Shown: positions 54,189 through 61,608 of the stretch, in pieces
Position numbering within the stretch: the stretch's first letter is position 1
Layout: the number at the start of each line of letters is the position of its first letter
NCBI GenBank assembly: GCA_965213775.1
Contig: CBDCAC010000002.1
Span: forward strand, 124,001 to 188,000
Direction: 5' to 3'
Source of the DNA: Lichenicoccus sp965213775
GTDB taxonomy: Bacteria > Pseudomonadota > Alphaproteobacteria > Acetobacterales > Acetobacteraceae
DNA: 64,000 bases
Position numbers and translations under genes: made by a program
The notes under the pieces: generated by a model
Seen by the model: only the letters and a program-made list of their open reading frames with translations
Databases searched by the model: none
Told to the model about the DNA's origin: nothing

Positions 54189-56480
54189 ATGACCGCACAT
54201 ATCCTGTTCGGTGCCGCCAGCCAGACCACGCGCGTCCTCGACCTGTGGGCGACGCAGGGCGCCACCTCCGGCGCGGTCGATCTCGGCGTCGCCATCGACC
54301 AGGATTTCGACCCGGTCCGCCTCGGCGCGATCACCCTGTTCATCGGCGGCGACGCGCAGGGCACGCCGCAGCTCTGGAGCACCGACGGCACCGTCGGCGG
54401 GACCGCGCCGTCGACGCTGCTGGCGGCGTCCGGCCAGACGCTGGTCATCCAGTCCATGCAGTCGTTCGCCGGCCGCGCGGTGATCGCGGCGAAGAACCCG
54501 TCGACGCAGGCGGATTCGCTGTGGATCACCGACGGCACCCAGGCCGGCACCAGGCTGCTCGCCTCCGGCCTGACCGCGAGCGGCTTCCAGGTCGTCGGCA
54601 GCAGCCTGTACTTCACCGGGACGCCCGATCCGTTCCAGGTCGCCGGCGCGGAACTGTATCGCAGCGACGGCACCGTCGCCGGCACCGTGCGCCTCTCGGC
54701 CCCCGGCACCACGGTCGCACCCGACGCCTACGCGGCACTCAGCGACGGCGTCCTGTTCGAGAACGACCGCGCGAGCGGCGGCAGCGTCGCCAGCACGCTG
54801 TGGTTCACCGACGGCACCGCCTCGGGCACCCGCCAGCTCTCGGTCGCGGGTCTCGGATCCGGCGCCGGCGGCGACGATTTCGTCTCCCTCAACGGCCTCG
54901 CGCTGTTCAGCTTCGCCGCCGCCGATGGCGGCTCGCAGCTGTGGAGCTCCGACGGCACCGCCGCCGGCACCCGTCAGCTCGCCGTGGGCGGCGGCGCCAC
55001 CGTGCTGAGCGCCATCCGCTTCATGACCCCGCTCGGCAACCAGGTGCTGTTCGCCGCCACCGAGGCGGACGGTGCGTCCGGCCTGTGGGCCAGCGACGGC
55101 ACCGCCGCCGGCACCCACCGGCTCGGCCTGTACCGCGACATCGCCGGGCTGACCGCGTTCGGCGGCCGCATCGCCTTCACCGCCGTCGATGCCGCCGGCC
55201 ACGCGTCGCTGTTCGTCACCGACGGCACCGCGTCCGGCACCGACGAGCTGGCTCCGGCCGGCGCCTCGGCGAGCGGCCTCGATCCGCTCGGATTGTTCGA
55301 CTATTTCGACCGGCTCGGCTTCACCGGCACCGATGCCGGCGGCAAGCAGGGGCTGTGGCTGAGCGACGGCAGCAGCGCCGGCACCGTCGAGGCCGCGGTG
55401 CCGGCCGCGTCGAGCATGCAGACCGGCGTCGAGGCGCTGGCCGGCAGCGGCAACCTGGTGCAGCTCGGCGCCGGCGCGCAGAGCTACCTCGCCGTCGACG
55501 GCGACACGATACGCGCCGGCGCCGGGCAGGACGTGGTGGCCAATCCGTCCGGCTCGGTGCAGGTCAGCGGCGGCACCGGCTCGCTGCGCTTCGCCGGCGG
55601 CATCGGCAGCTCCAGCGTGAGCGGCGGCGCAGGGTCGGCGACCGTGTTCGGCGGCAGCGGCGGCGGCGTGTTCAGCGGCGGCGCCGCCGGCGGCAGCGTG
55701 CTGGTGGCCGGTGCCGGCAATACGACGCTCACCGGCGGCGGCGACGGCGACCGGCTGTTCGGCGCCGGCGGCGGCCTGACCAGCCTGATCGCGGGCGCCA
55801 GCCCGGCCGCCGACCGCGAGACCCTGGTCGGCGGCGGCGGCGCCACGCTGTTCCAGGGCGGCAGCGCGGGCGGAGCGGTGATGTTCACCGGCGGCGGCGA
55901 CGCCACCGTGCAGGGCGGCAGCGCCGGCGGCGACATCGTCGTCGGCGGTCCCGGCGCGCTGCAGGCCGCCTTGCGCGACGGCGACGCCGTCTTCACCGGC
56001 GGCGGCTCGGCGGTGATCACCGGCAGCAGCCCCGCCAGCGGCGCCGGCGCGGACTCCGTGATCGGCGGCGCCGGCGCCCTGTCGATGACCGGCGAGGGCA
56101 GCAACATGATCGTCGTCGGCGGTGCCGGGCCCGCCTTCCTGAGCCCCGGCCGCGGCTACGCGCTGGTGTTCCAGGGCGTGGGCGAGATCAACGTCAACGG
56201 CGGCAGCGGGCCGCTGCAGATGGTGGCCGGCAGGGGCGACGGCAACATCGCGGCCGGCAGCGGCGGCGTGACGCTCGACATCGTCAAGGGTGCGGCCGGC
56301 GGTCTCGACGTGATCGGCGGCTTCACCCCGGGCCGCGACCATATCGACCTGTTCGGCTTCACCGCGGCCGACCTGCACAGCCACGTCCAGGGCGGCAGCG
56401 TCACCGTCAGCCTGTCGGACGGCAGCCGCGTCACCCTGCTCGGGGTCAGCGATCCCGGCAAGGCACTCAGCCTCATCTAG
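54189..56480 (+). CDS. Secreted glycine-rich protein with ELWxxDGT repeats (type I secretion candidate)
   Basis: 763 residues. The N-terminal 400 carry nine ELWxxDGT-type repeats, for example LWSTDGTVGGT, LWITDGTQAGT, LWFTDGTASGT and LWASDGTAAGT, a beta-propeller-like motif of bacterial surface proteins. Residues about 440-700 are glycine-rich beta-strand repeats (GGSVLVAGAGNTTLTGGGDG). The last 60 residues (LDVIGGFTPGRDHIDLFGF, then SVTVSLSDGSRVTLLGV) look like the terminal segment of RTX-type substrates exported by type I secretion. There is no Sec signal. No secretion ABC/MFP/TolC genes are in the window. The stop codon lies in a MITE-like element. Confidence 0.75.
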   Translation: MTAHILFGAASQTTRVLDLWATQGATSGAVDLGVAIDQDFDPVRLGAITLFIGGDAQGTPQLWSTDGTVGGTAPSTLLAASGQTLVIQSMQSFAGRAVIAAKNPSTQADSLWITDGTQAGTRLLASGLTASGFQVVGSSLYFTGTPDPFQVAGAELYRSDGTVAGTVRLSAPGTTVAPDAYAALSDGVLFENDRASGGSVASTLWFTDGTASGTRQLSVAGLGSGAGGDDFVSLNGLALFSFAAADGGSQLWSSDGTAAGTRQLAVGGGATVLSAIRFMTPLGNQVLFAATEADGASGLWASDGTAAGTHRLGLYRDIAGLTAFGGRIAFTAVDAAGHASLFVTDGTASGTDELAPAGASASGLDPLGLFDYFDRLGFTGTDAGGKQGLWLSDGSSAGTVEAAVPAASSMQTGVEALAGSGNLVQLGAGAQSYLAVDGDTIRAGAGQDVVANPSGSVQVSGGTGSLRFAGGIGSSSVSGGAGSATVFGGSGGGVFSGGAAGGSVLVAGAGNTTLTGGGDGDRLFGAGGGLTSLIAGASPAADRETLVGGGGATLFQGGSAGGAVMFTGGGDATVQGGSAGGDIVVGGPGALQAALRDGDAVFTGGGSAVITGSSPASGAGADSVIGGAGALSMTGEGSNMIVVGGAGPAFLSPGRGYALVFQGVGEINVNGGSGPLQMVAGRGDGNIAAGSGGVTLDIVKGAAGGLDVIGGFTPGRDHIDLFGFTAADLHSHVQGGSVTVSLSDGSRVTLLGVSDPGKALSLI

Positions 56481-56582
56481 AGCGATCCCGATCAGGTGGA
56501 TCACCTGATCGGGTGAAGATGCTCGTCAAAACAACAGGCCAGAGCGTGATCGGTGAGCCTGTGCGATCGGATCATGCTCTAG
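56477..56582. mobile_element. MITE-like palindromic element between the two glycine-rich genes
   Basis: 106 bases bounded by perfect 7-bp inverted repeats, CTAGAGC (56477-56483) and GCTCTAG (56576-56582), which extend imperfectly to about 16 bp (CTAGAGCGATCCCGATC against CTAGAGCATGATCCGATC on the other strand). Inside is a perfect 12-bp stem, CCCGATCAGGTG-GAT-CACCTGATCGGG (56487-56513). No coding capacity. The AGAGC...GATCATGCTC layout resembles intergenic palindromes common in alphaproteobacteria. Confidence 0.65.
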
Positions 56583-56622
56583 CGCGTCCCCCCGATCCCT
56601 GATCCCGGACAGGAGCAAGGCC

Positions 56623-57735
56623 ATGTCCACCAGAGCGCTTTCCGACGACGCCGCCCTCGGCGGCCAGCATATCGACCTGTGGACCTACGTTCCCGCCGAC
56701 GACGCCATCGATCTGGCGCCGGGTGCGCTGGTGCCGCTCGGGGCGACGCCGATGGTCCTCGATGCCGCGGACGGCGACACCATCACCGGCGGGAGCGTGG
56801 CCGCGACGGTGGATGCCGGCATGGGCTCGGTGCTGCTGCAGGCCGGCAGCGGTCCGCTCTGCTTCATCGGCGGCAGCGCCTCCAGCACCGTGACCGGCGG
56901 CGACGGTCCGGTCACCGTGCTCGGCGGCAGCGGCGGCGGCAGCTTCACGGCAGGCAGCGCCGGCGGCAGCGTGCTGGTCGCGGGCGGCGGCAACACCAGC
57001 CTGACCGGAGGCGGCGACGGCGACAGGCTGTTCGGCTCGGCCGACGGACAGGACGTGATGGTGGCGGCGCGCGGGCGCGAGACGCTGGTCGGCGGCGGCG
57101 GCGCCAGCACCCTCACCGGCGGCGCCACCGCGGCTGCGGTGATCTTCACCGACGGCAACAGCAGCGTCACCGGCGGCAGCGCCGGCGGCGACACGGTGGT
57201 CGGCGGCAGCGGCGCCCTGAGCATCGACATGCATGGCGACGCCGTATTCGCCGGCAGCGGCGAGACGGTCGTGCAGGGCGGCAGCACCGGTGCGGATTCG
57301 ATCATCGGCGGCAGCGGCACGCTGAGCGTCACCGGTCACGGCGGCAACATGATCGTCGTCGGCGGCAGCGGCCTCTCGATCGTCGACATCGGCGGCGGCG
57401 CCGACCTGGTCTTCAGCGGCGCCGGCAACATGACTCTGAACACCGGCGCCGGGCCCGGCCAGGTGGTGCTCGGCAGCGGTGCCGCGACCATCTTCGAGGG
57501 CAGCGGCGCCGTCACCTACGACCTCGTCAAGGGTGCCGCGGCCGGCAGCACGATCATCGAAGGGTTCCGGCCGGGTATCGACCGGATCGCGCTGTTCGGC
57601 TACGGCGCGGAGCAGCCGCAACTGCAGGCGACCAGCCACGCCGGGGCGCCTGGCCTGACGCTGCTCGGGCTGTCCGACGGCAGCAGGATCACCCTGGTGG
57701 GGGTTACGATGACGGGTGATCTGTTGCGCGGCTGA
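56623..57735 (+). CDS. Secreted glycine-rich beta-repeat protein, paralogue without ELWxxDGT part
   Basis: 370 residues from ATG 56623 after CAGGAGC. After a 45-residue lead (LWTYVPADDAIDLAPGALVPL), it is aligned with the C-terminal half of the previous protein: VTGGDGPVTVLGGSGGGSFTAGSAGG and GGGNTSLTGGGDGDRLFGSADG have near-identical partners there. The end (GSTIIEGFRPGIDRIALFGY ... LTLLGLSDGSRITLVGV) is again the type I secretion-like terminus. Probably a duplicate that lost or never had the propeller-like domain. Confidence 0.75.
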   Translation: MSTRALSDDAALGGQHIDLWTYVPADDAIDLAPGALVPLGATPMVLDAADGDTITGGSVAATVDAGMGSVLLQAGSGPLCFIGGSASSTVTGGDGPVTVLGGSGGGSFTAGSAGGSVLVAGGGNTSLTGGGDGDRLFGSADGQDVMVAARGRETLVGGGGASTLTGGATAAAVIFTDGNSSVTGGSAGGDTVVGGSGALSIDMHGDAVFAGSGETVVQGGSTGADSIIGGSGTLSVTGHGGNMIVVGGSGLSIVDIGGGADLVFSGAGNMTLNTGAGPGQVVLGSGAATIFEGSGAVTYDLVKGAAAGSTIIEGFRPGIDRIALFGYGAEQPQLQATSHAGAPGLTLLGLSDGSRITLVGVTMTGDLLRG

Positions 57736-57740
57736 GCCGA

Positions 57741-57793
57741 GGCCAGGGCGCCGCCCTGGACCCGCTGGAGCGGGCGGCCCCAGACCCCCGGGT
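57741..57793. repeat. Dispersed hairpin element, copy d (inverted)
   Basis: CCAGGGC-GCC-GCCCTGG (57743-57759) followed by GACCCGCT is the reverse complement of the last module of copies b and e. GGCGGCCCCAGACCC and the palindrome GACCCCCGGGTC complete it. It sits between convergent genes. Confidence 0.75.
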
Positions 57794-58117
57794 CTAGGAG
57801 GGTCCTTCCCTTGGGTCGTGCAGTACCAGCAGGGCGCGCCGCAATCTGGCCAGGCCGCCCTGCACCTGTCCGTGGCGGCACATCGCCTCGCCCTGTGCGC
57901 GCAGCTCCGTGAGCTCGCGGGGCAGCGTGCCGTGCGCGTCGATCGCCTCGCACAGGGCGCGGCAATAGCGCTGGCTGTCGCTGGTGATCACCAGGACATG
58001 GCGATCGGCGGTCGAGCTCGCCTGCCTCGTGCCGTCCAGGCGCGCGGCCATGCTCAGCGCGATGCCGAGTGGTATGCACAACAGGGCGGCCGGGCCGGGC
58101 CGGAGACGGAAAATCAT
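57794..58117 (-). CDS. Small exported or membrane-anchored protein of the htrA/two-component unit
   Basis: 107 residues from ATG 58117, overlapping the kinase stop by 4 bases. A hydrophobic N-terminus (RPGPAALLCIPLGIALSMAA) is followed by VLVITSDSQRYCRALCEAIDAHGTLPRELTELRAQGEAMCRHGQVQGGLARLRRALLVLHD, which has three Cys and a helical C-terminus. I do not recognise a named family; the RYCxxLxxxI and CxxGxxxxGxxRLRRAL pattern is seen in small periplasmic proteins next to regulators. A role tied to the two-component system is inference from position. Confidence 0.6.
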   Translation of the reverse strand: MIFRLRPGPAALLCIPLGIALSMAARLDGTRQASSTADRHVLVITSDSQRYCRALCEAIDAHGTLPRELTELRAQGEAMCRHGQVQGGLARLRRALLVLHDPREGPS

Positions 58118-59601
58118 CCGGCCGAGGATAGCCGCGCCGTCCTGGCCAGCTCGTGATCCCGGGGTGAAGCCGCCTCCATGACCGGGTCGGCGGCCGCCGT
58201 CGCGCGCCCGGCCTGCCGCCCCGGCGCCAGGCTCAGCACCGCGCGCAGGCCGGGTGCGGCGTCCTCCAGCAGCAGGGTGCCGCCATGCAGCTGCGCCACC
58301 GCCTGCACCAGGGACAGGCCGAGCCCGCAGCCGGGAGTGCTGCGCGCGGATTCCGCGCGGAAGAAGCGCTCGGACGCCCGCAGCCGGTCGGCGGGCACCA
58401 TGCCGATGCCCTGGTCCGACACCTCCAGACGCACCTGCCGCTCGGCGGCCAGCGCGCGCAGCACGATCCTGCCTCCGGGCGGCGAGAACTTGATCGCGTT
58501 GTCGAGCAGGTTCGCCACCGCCTGCTGGATCAGCGACCGGTCGCCCCAGACCTGCAGCCCGGTCGGCACGCCGAGCCGCGCGCCCTCCGGCAGCACCAGG
58601 TCCAGGCGCAGCTGGCGCTCCTCCGCCGGTGCCGCGTAGAGCTCGGCGATATCGGTCAGCAGCGGGCCGAGCTCCAGCTCGGCGAAGGCGGAGCGACGCG
58701 AGCCGGCCTCGATCTCGGAGATCCGCAGCAGCGCCTCGAACACGCCGGTGATGTCGTCCAGGTCGCTGACCGCGCGCCAGGCGGCGGCGCGCAGCTCCTC
58801 GATCCCGCGGGCATGGGTGGCGGCGTCCTCGAGACGGGTGCGGGCGCGCGTGATCGGCGTGCGCAGGTCGTGCGCGATCGCGTTGCTGACCTGCTTCACC
58901 CCGTCCATCAGACGCGCGATGCGGTCCAGCATGGCGTTGATGGTCTGCGCGACCCGGTCGAACTCGTCGCCGCTGCCCGAGCGCGGCACCCGCGGCGTCA
59001 GGTCGCCGGCGGCGATCGCCGAGGTGGTGCGCGCGATGTCGCGCACCATGCGCCGGAACAGCCCGCGCAGCACGAAGCCGCCGCTGGCACCCAGCACCGC
59101 CACCATCACCAGCGTCCAGAGCATGGTGTCGGTGAGCAGCCGCTTGAGCACCAGGCGCGCCCGCACGTCGCGCCCGACCAGCAGCCGAAAGCCGCCCGGC
59201 AGGGCGAAGGCGTGCACCTCGGCCAGGCCCTTGCTGCCGGCGCGCGCGATCGGCAGCTGGTACCAGACATCGGTCCGGCTGACGTCGGCGGGCCAGGAGC
59301 GCAGGTTGCCGGCGATCCTGGCGCTGGACGGGTCCACCATCAGGTAGATCGCGTCGTCGTCGACGTTCTGCTCCAGCCGGTCCTGTATGGTCAGCGCCAG
59401 CGCCGGCAGGCTGCCCTCCTCCCAGCGTTCCGAAAGCGCCTGCGCGTCGGACTTGATCGCCGCCTCGACCTGCCGCTCGAGCAGGCCGATCGTCGCCCAC
59501 CAGATGAAGCTCAGGAAGATGGTGGCGCTGATCGCGAACAGCGCCGCGTGCACCACCGCCAGCCTGAGGCTCGCGGAACGCAGGGCGCGCATCCGCCTCA
59601 T
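58114..59601 (-). CDS. Sensor histidine kinase (EnvZ-like class)
   Basis: 495 residues from ATG 59601 (TGATG overlap with the regulator; ATG 59592 is alternative). TM1 at about residues 14-38, a periplasmic loop of about 110 residues, TM2 at about 150-175, HAMP domain, then HisKA with SNAIAHDLRTPITRARTRLED (His about 242), N box QQAVANLLDNAIKFS, G1 VSDQGIGMV and G2 GCGLGLSLVQAVA. The C-terminus carries a 30-residue Ala-rich tail. The signal is unknown. Confidence 0.9.
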   Translation of the reverse strand: MRRMRALRSASLRLAVVHAALFAISATIFLSFIWWATIGLLERQVEAAIKSDAQALSERWEEGSLPALALTIQDRLEQNVDDDAIYLMVDPSSARIAGNLRSWPADVSRTDVWYQLPIARAGSKGLAEVHAFALPGGFRLLVGRDVRARLVLKRLLTDTMLWTLVMVAVLGASGGFVLRGLFRRMVRDIARTTSAIAAGDLTPRVPRSGSGDEFDRVAQTINAMLDRIARLMDGVKQVSNAIAHDLRTPITRARTRLEDAATHARGIEELRAAAWRAVSDLDDITGVFEALLRISEIEAGSRRSAFAELELGPLLTDIAELYAAPAEERQLRLDLVLPEGARLGVPTGLQVWGDRSLIQQAVANLLDNAIKFSPPGGRIVLRALAAERQVRLEVSDQGIGMVPADRLRASERFFRAESARSTPGCGLGLSLVQAVAQLHGGTLLLEDAAPGLRAVLSLAPGRQAGRATAAADPVMEAASPRDHELARTARLSSAG

Positions 59602-60278
59602 TCCGCGCGCAGCATGTATCCGGCATTGCGTATGGTGTGGATCAGCGCGGTCGGGAACGGCTTGTCGATCTTGTGGCGCAGCCGCGAGACGTGCACGTCG
59701 ATCACGTTGGTCTGCGGGTCGAAATGATAGTCCCACACCCCCTCCAGCAGCATGGTGCGGGTCACCACCTGGCCGGCGTGGCGCATCAGGTATTCGAGCA
59801 GCCGGAACTCGCGCGGCTGCAGGTCGATCTTCTGCCCCGCCCGCCGCACCCCGCGCGACAGCAGGTCCATCTCGAGGTCCGACACCACGAGCTTGGTCTG
59901 CGGCCCGCCCTCGCCGCGGCCGCGCCGGTAGAGCGCCTCCACCCGCGCCAGCAGCTCGGCAAAGGCGAACGGCTTGGTCAGGTAGTCGTCACCGCCCGCC
60001 TTGAGCCCCGCGACCCGCTCGTCGACCTGTGCCAGCGCCGAGAGCAGCAGCACCGGGGTCGCGTTGTTCTGCGCCCGCAGCGTCTCCAGCAGCCGCAGCC
60101 CGTCGATGCCGCCCGGCAGCATCCGGTCCAGGATGATGCAGTCGAAGCTCTCGCCGACGGCGAAGAACAGCCCCTCCTTGCCGTTATCGACCTGCTCGAC
60201 CACGTGGCCGGCTTCCTTCAGTCCCTTGGCGACGAAACCGCGGACGGTGGGATCATCCTCGACCAGCAGGATACGCAC
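59598..60278 (-). CDS. OmpR-family response regulator
   Basis: 226 residues. Receiver domain: RILLVEDDPTVRGFVAKGLKEAGH with the acidic pair, phospho-acceptor Asp51 in FDCIILDRMLPGG, Thr/Ser in VLLLSALAQ and Lys in GGDDYLTKPFAFAELLARV. DNA-binding winged helix: LQPREFRLLEYLMRHAGQVVTRTMLLEGVWDYHFDPQTNVIDVHVSRLRHKID. Operon with the kinase; the HtrA protease gene lies 51 bases upstream on the same strand. Confidence 0.93.
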   Translation of the reverse strand: MRILLVEDDPTVRGFVAKGLKEAGHVVEQVDNGKEGLFFAVGESFDCIILDRMLPGGIDGLRLLETLRAQNNATPVLLLSALAQVDERVAGLKAGGDDYLTKPFAFAELLARVEALYRRGRGEGGPQTKLVVSDLEMDLLSRGVRRAGQKIDLQPREFRLLEYLMRHAGQVVTRTMLLEGVWDYHFDPQTNVIDVHVSRLRHKIDKPFPTALIHTIRNAGYMLRAE

Positions 60279-60329
60279 TTCATGGACCTCTCAGCGTCTC
60301 GGCCGTCCACGGCGCGGCGCGACGGCACG

Positions 60330-61481
60330 TCATCCGGCATCGTCGGCCGGGCGCCGCCCGACCACCACCGGCACCTCGATGGCGGCGCCACGGCGGTGCA
60401 CCAGCAGGCGGATCGAGCTGCCGGGGGCGGCGGCGGCCACGGCGCGTATCAGGCTGCGCGCGTTGTCGACCTTGTCGCCGTTGACTGAATCCACCTCGTC
60501 GCCGGCATGCAGCCCCGCGCGCATCGCCGGCCCGGTATGGTCGATGGCCACGATCGCCACCCCCGGGTTCGGATCCGGCTGGTCCTCCAGCGTCACCCCG
60601 AGCCAGCCGCGCTCGATATGGCCCTTCTGGCGCAGCTGCGCCACGATCGGCGCCACGATCTCGGACGGGATGCCGAAGCCGATCCCGACCGAGCCGCCGG
60701 TCGGCGAGACGATGGCGGTGTTCAGCGCCACCACCTCGCCGCTCATGTTGAAGGACGGGCCGCCGGAATTGCCCGGGTTGATCGGCGCGTCGAGCTGCAG
60801 GAAGTCGTCGAACGGACCCGCGCCGATATCGCGCGCGCGCGCCGAGACGATGCCCGCCGTCACCGAGGAGCCGAGCCCGAACGGGTTGCCGGCGGCCAGG
60901 ATCCAGTCGCCGACCTCGACCTTGCGGCTGTCCCCCCAGACCACGTAGGCGAGAGGCCGGGACGGCTTGACCGCGATCACCGCGATGTCGGTGAGCTCAT
61001 CGGCGCCGACCAGCTTGGCCGCGAGCTCGGTGCCGTCGGAGAACGAGACCGTGATCTTGTCCGCACTGCCGACCACGTGGTTGTTGGTCACGATCACGCC
61101 GGTGGGATCGATCACGAAGCCGGAGCCCGCGCCCAGCATCTGCTCGCGACGCCGGCGCATGCGATCGCGGAACTGCTTCTCGAATGGCGTGCCGCGCAGC
61201 GCCTGGGGCACCTTGACGCGGGCGGCGGTGTCCTCCTCGACGTCCTGGGTGACGGCGATGTTGACCACCGTCGGCACCACCCTGCGCACCAGCGGCGCGA
61301 AGCTCAGCGGACCCAGCCGCACCGGATCGGCGCGCACCGCCGCCGGCACCGTCGGCAGGATCCCGACCATGTCGTCCGGATCCGGCGGTGCGGCGATCGC
61401 GCAGGGGCCGAGTGCCAGGCGAGCCGCGCAGCACGCCGCGAGCGCCAGCGGCCGCAGCCCGCCGCGCGCGCGCCGCATCAT
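60330..61481 (-). CDS. HtrA/DegP-family periplasmic serine protease, single PDZ
   Basis: 383 residues from ATG 61481 (ATG 61478 alternative) after TGGAGCAT. Signal peptide or anchor in the first 30 residues (LRPLALAACCAARLALGPCAIAA). Trypsin-like domain with the triad His134 (TNNHVVGSADK), Asp164 (ELTDIAVIAV) and Ser238 (NPGNSGGPSF); one PDZ domain (ERGWLGVTLEDQ ... GDEVDSVNGDKV) near the C-terminus. Numbers count from ATG 61478. Shorter than DegP because the second PDZ is absent (DegS-like length). Precedes the regulator-kinase pair, suggesting envelope quality control. Confidence 0.9.
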   Translation of the reverse strand: MMRRARGGLRPLALAACCAARLALGPCAIAAPPDPDDMVGILPTVPAAVRADPVRLGPLSFAPLVRRVVPTVVNIAVTQDVEEDTAARVKVPQALRGTPFEKQFRDRMRRRREQMLGAGSGFVIDPTGVIVTNNHVVGSADKITVSFSDGTELAAKLVGADELTDIAVIAVKPSRPLAYVVWGDSRKVEVGDWILAAGNPFGLGSSVTAGIVSARARDIGAGPFDDFLQLDAPINPGNSGGPSFNMSGEVVALNTAIVSPTGGSVGIGFGIPSEIVAPIVAQLRQKGHIERGWLGVTLEDQPDPNPGVAIVAIDHTGPAMRAGLHAGDEVDSVNGDKVDNARSLIRAVAAAAPGSSIRLLVHRRGAAIEVPVVVGRRPADDAG

Positions 61482-61608
61482 GCGGATGCTCCATCCAGGC
61501 TCGCCCTCATCGCGCCATGCTAGAGCAGCGGCGGCCGCGTGGATATCGCTTTGCAGGGGCATGCGGCTGATAACAAGGGCGTTTCTCGGGCGTTTCTCGG
61601 GCCGGCCG

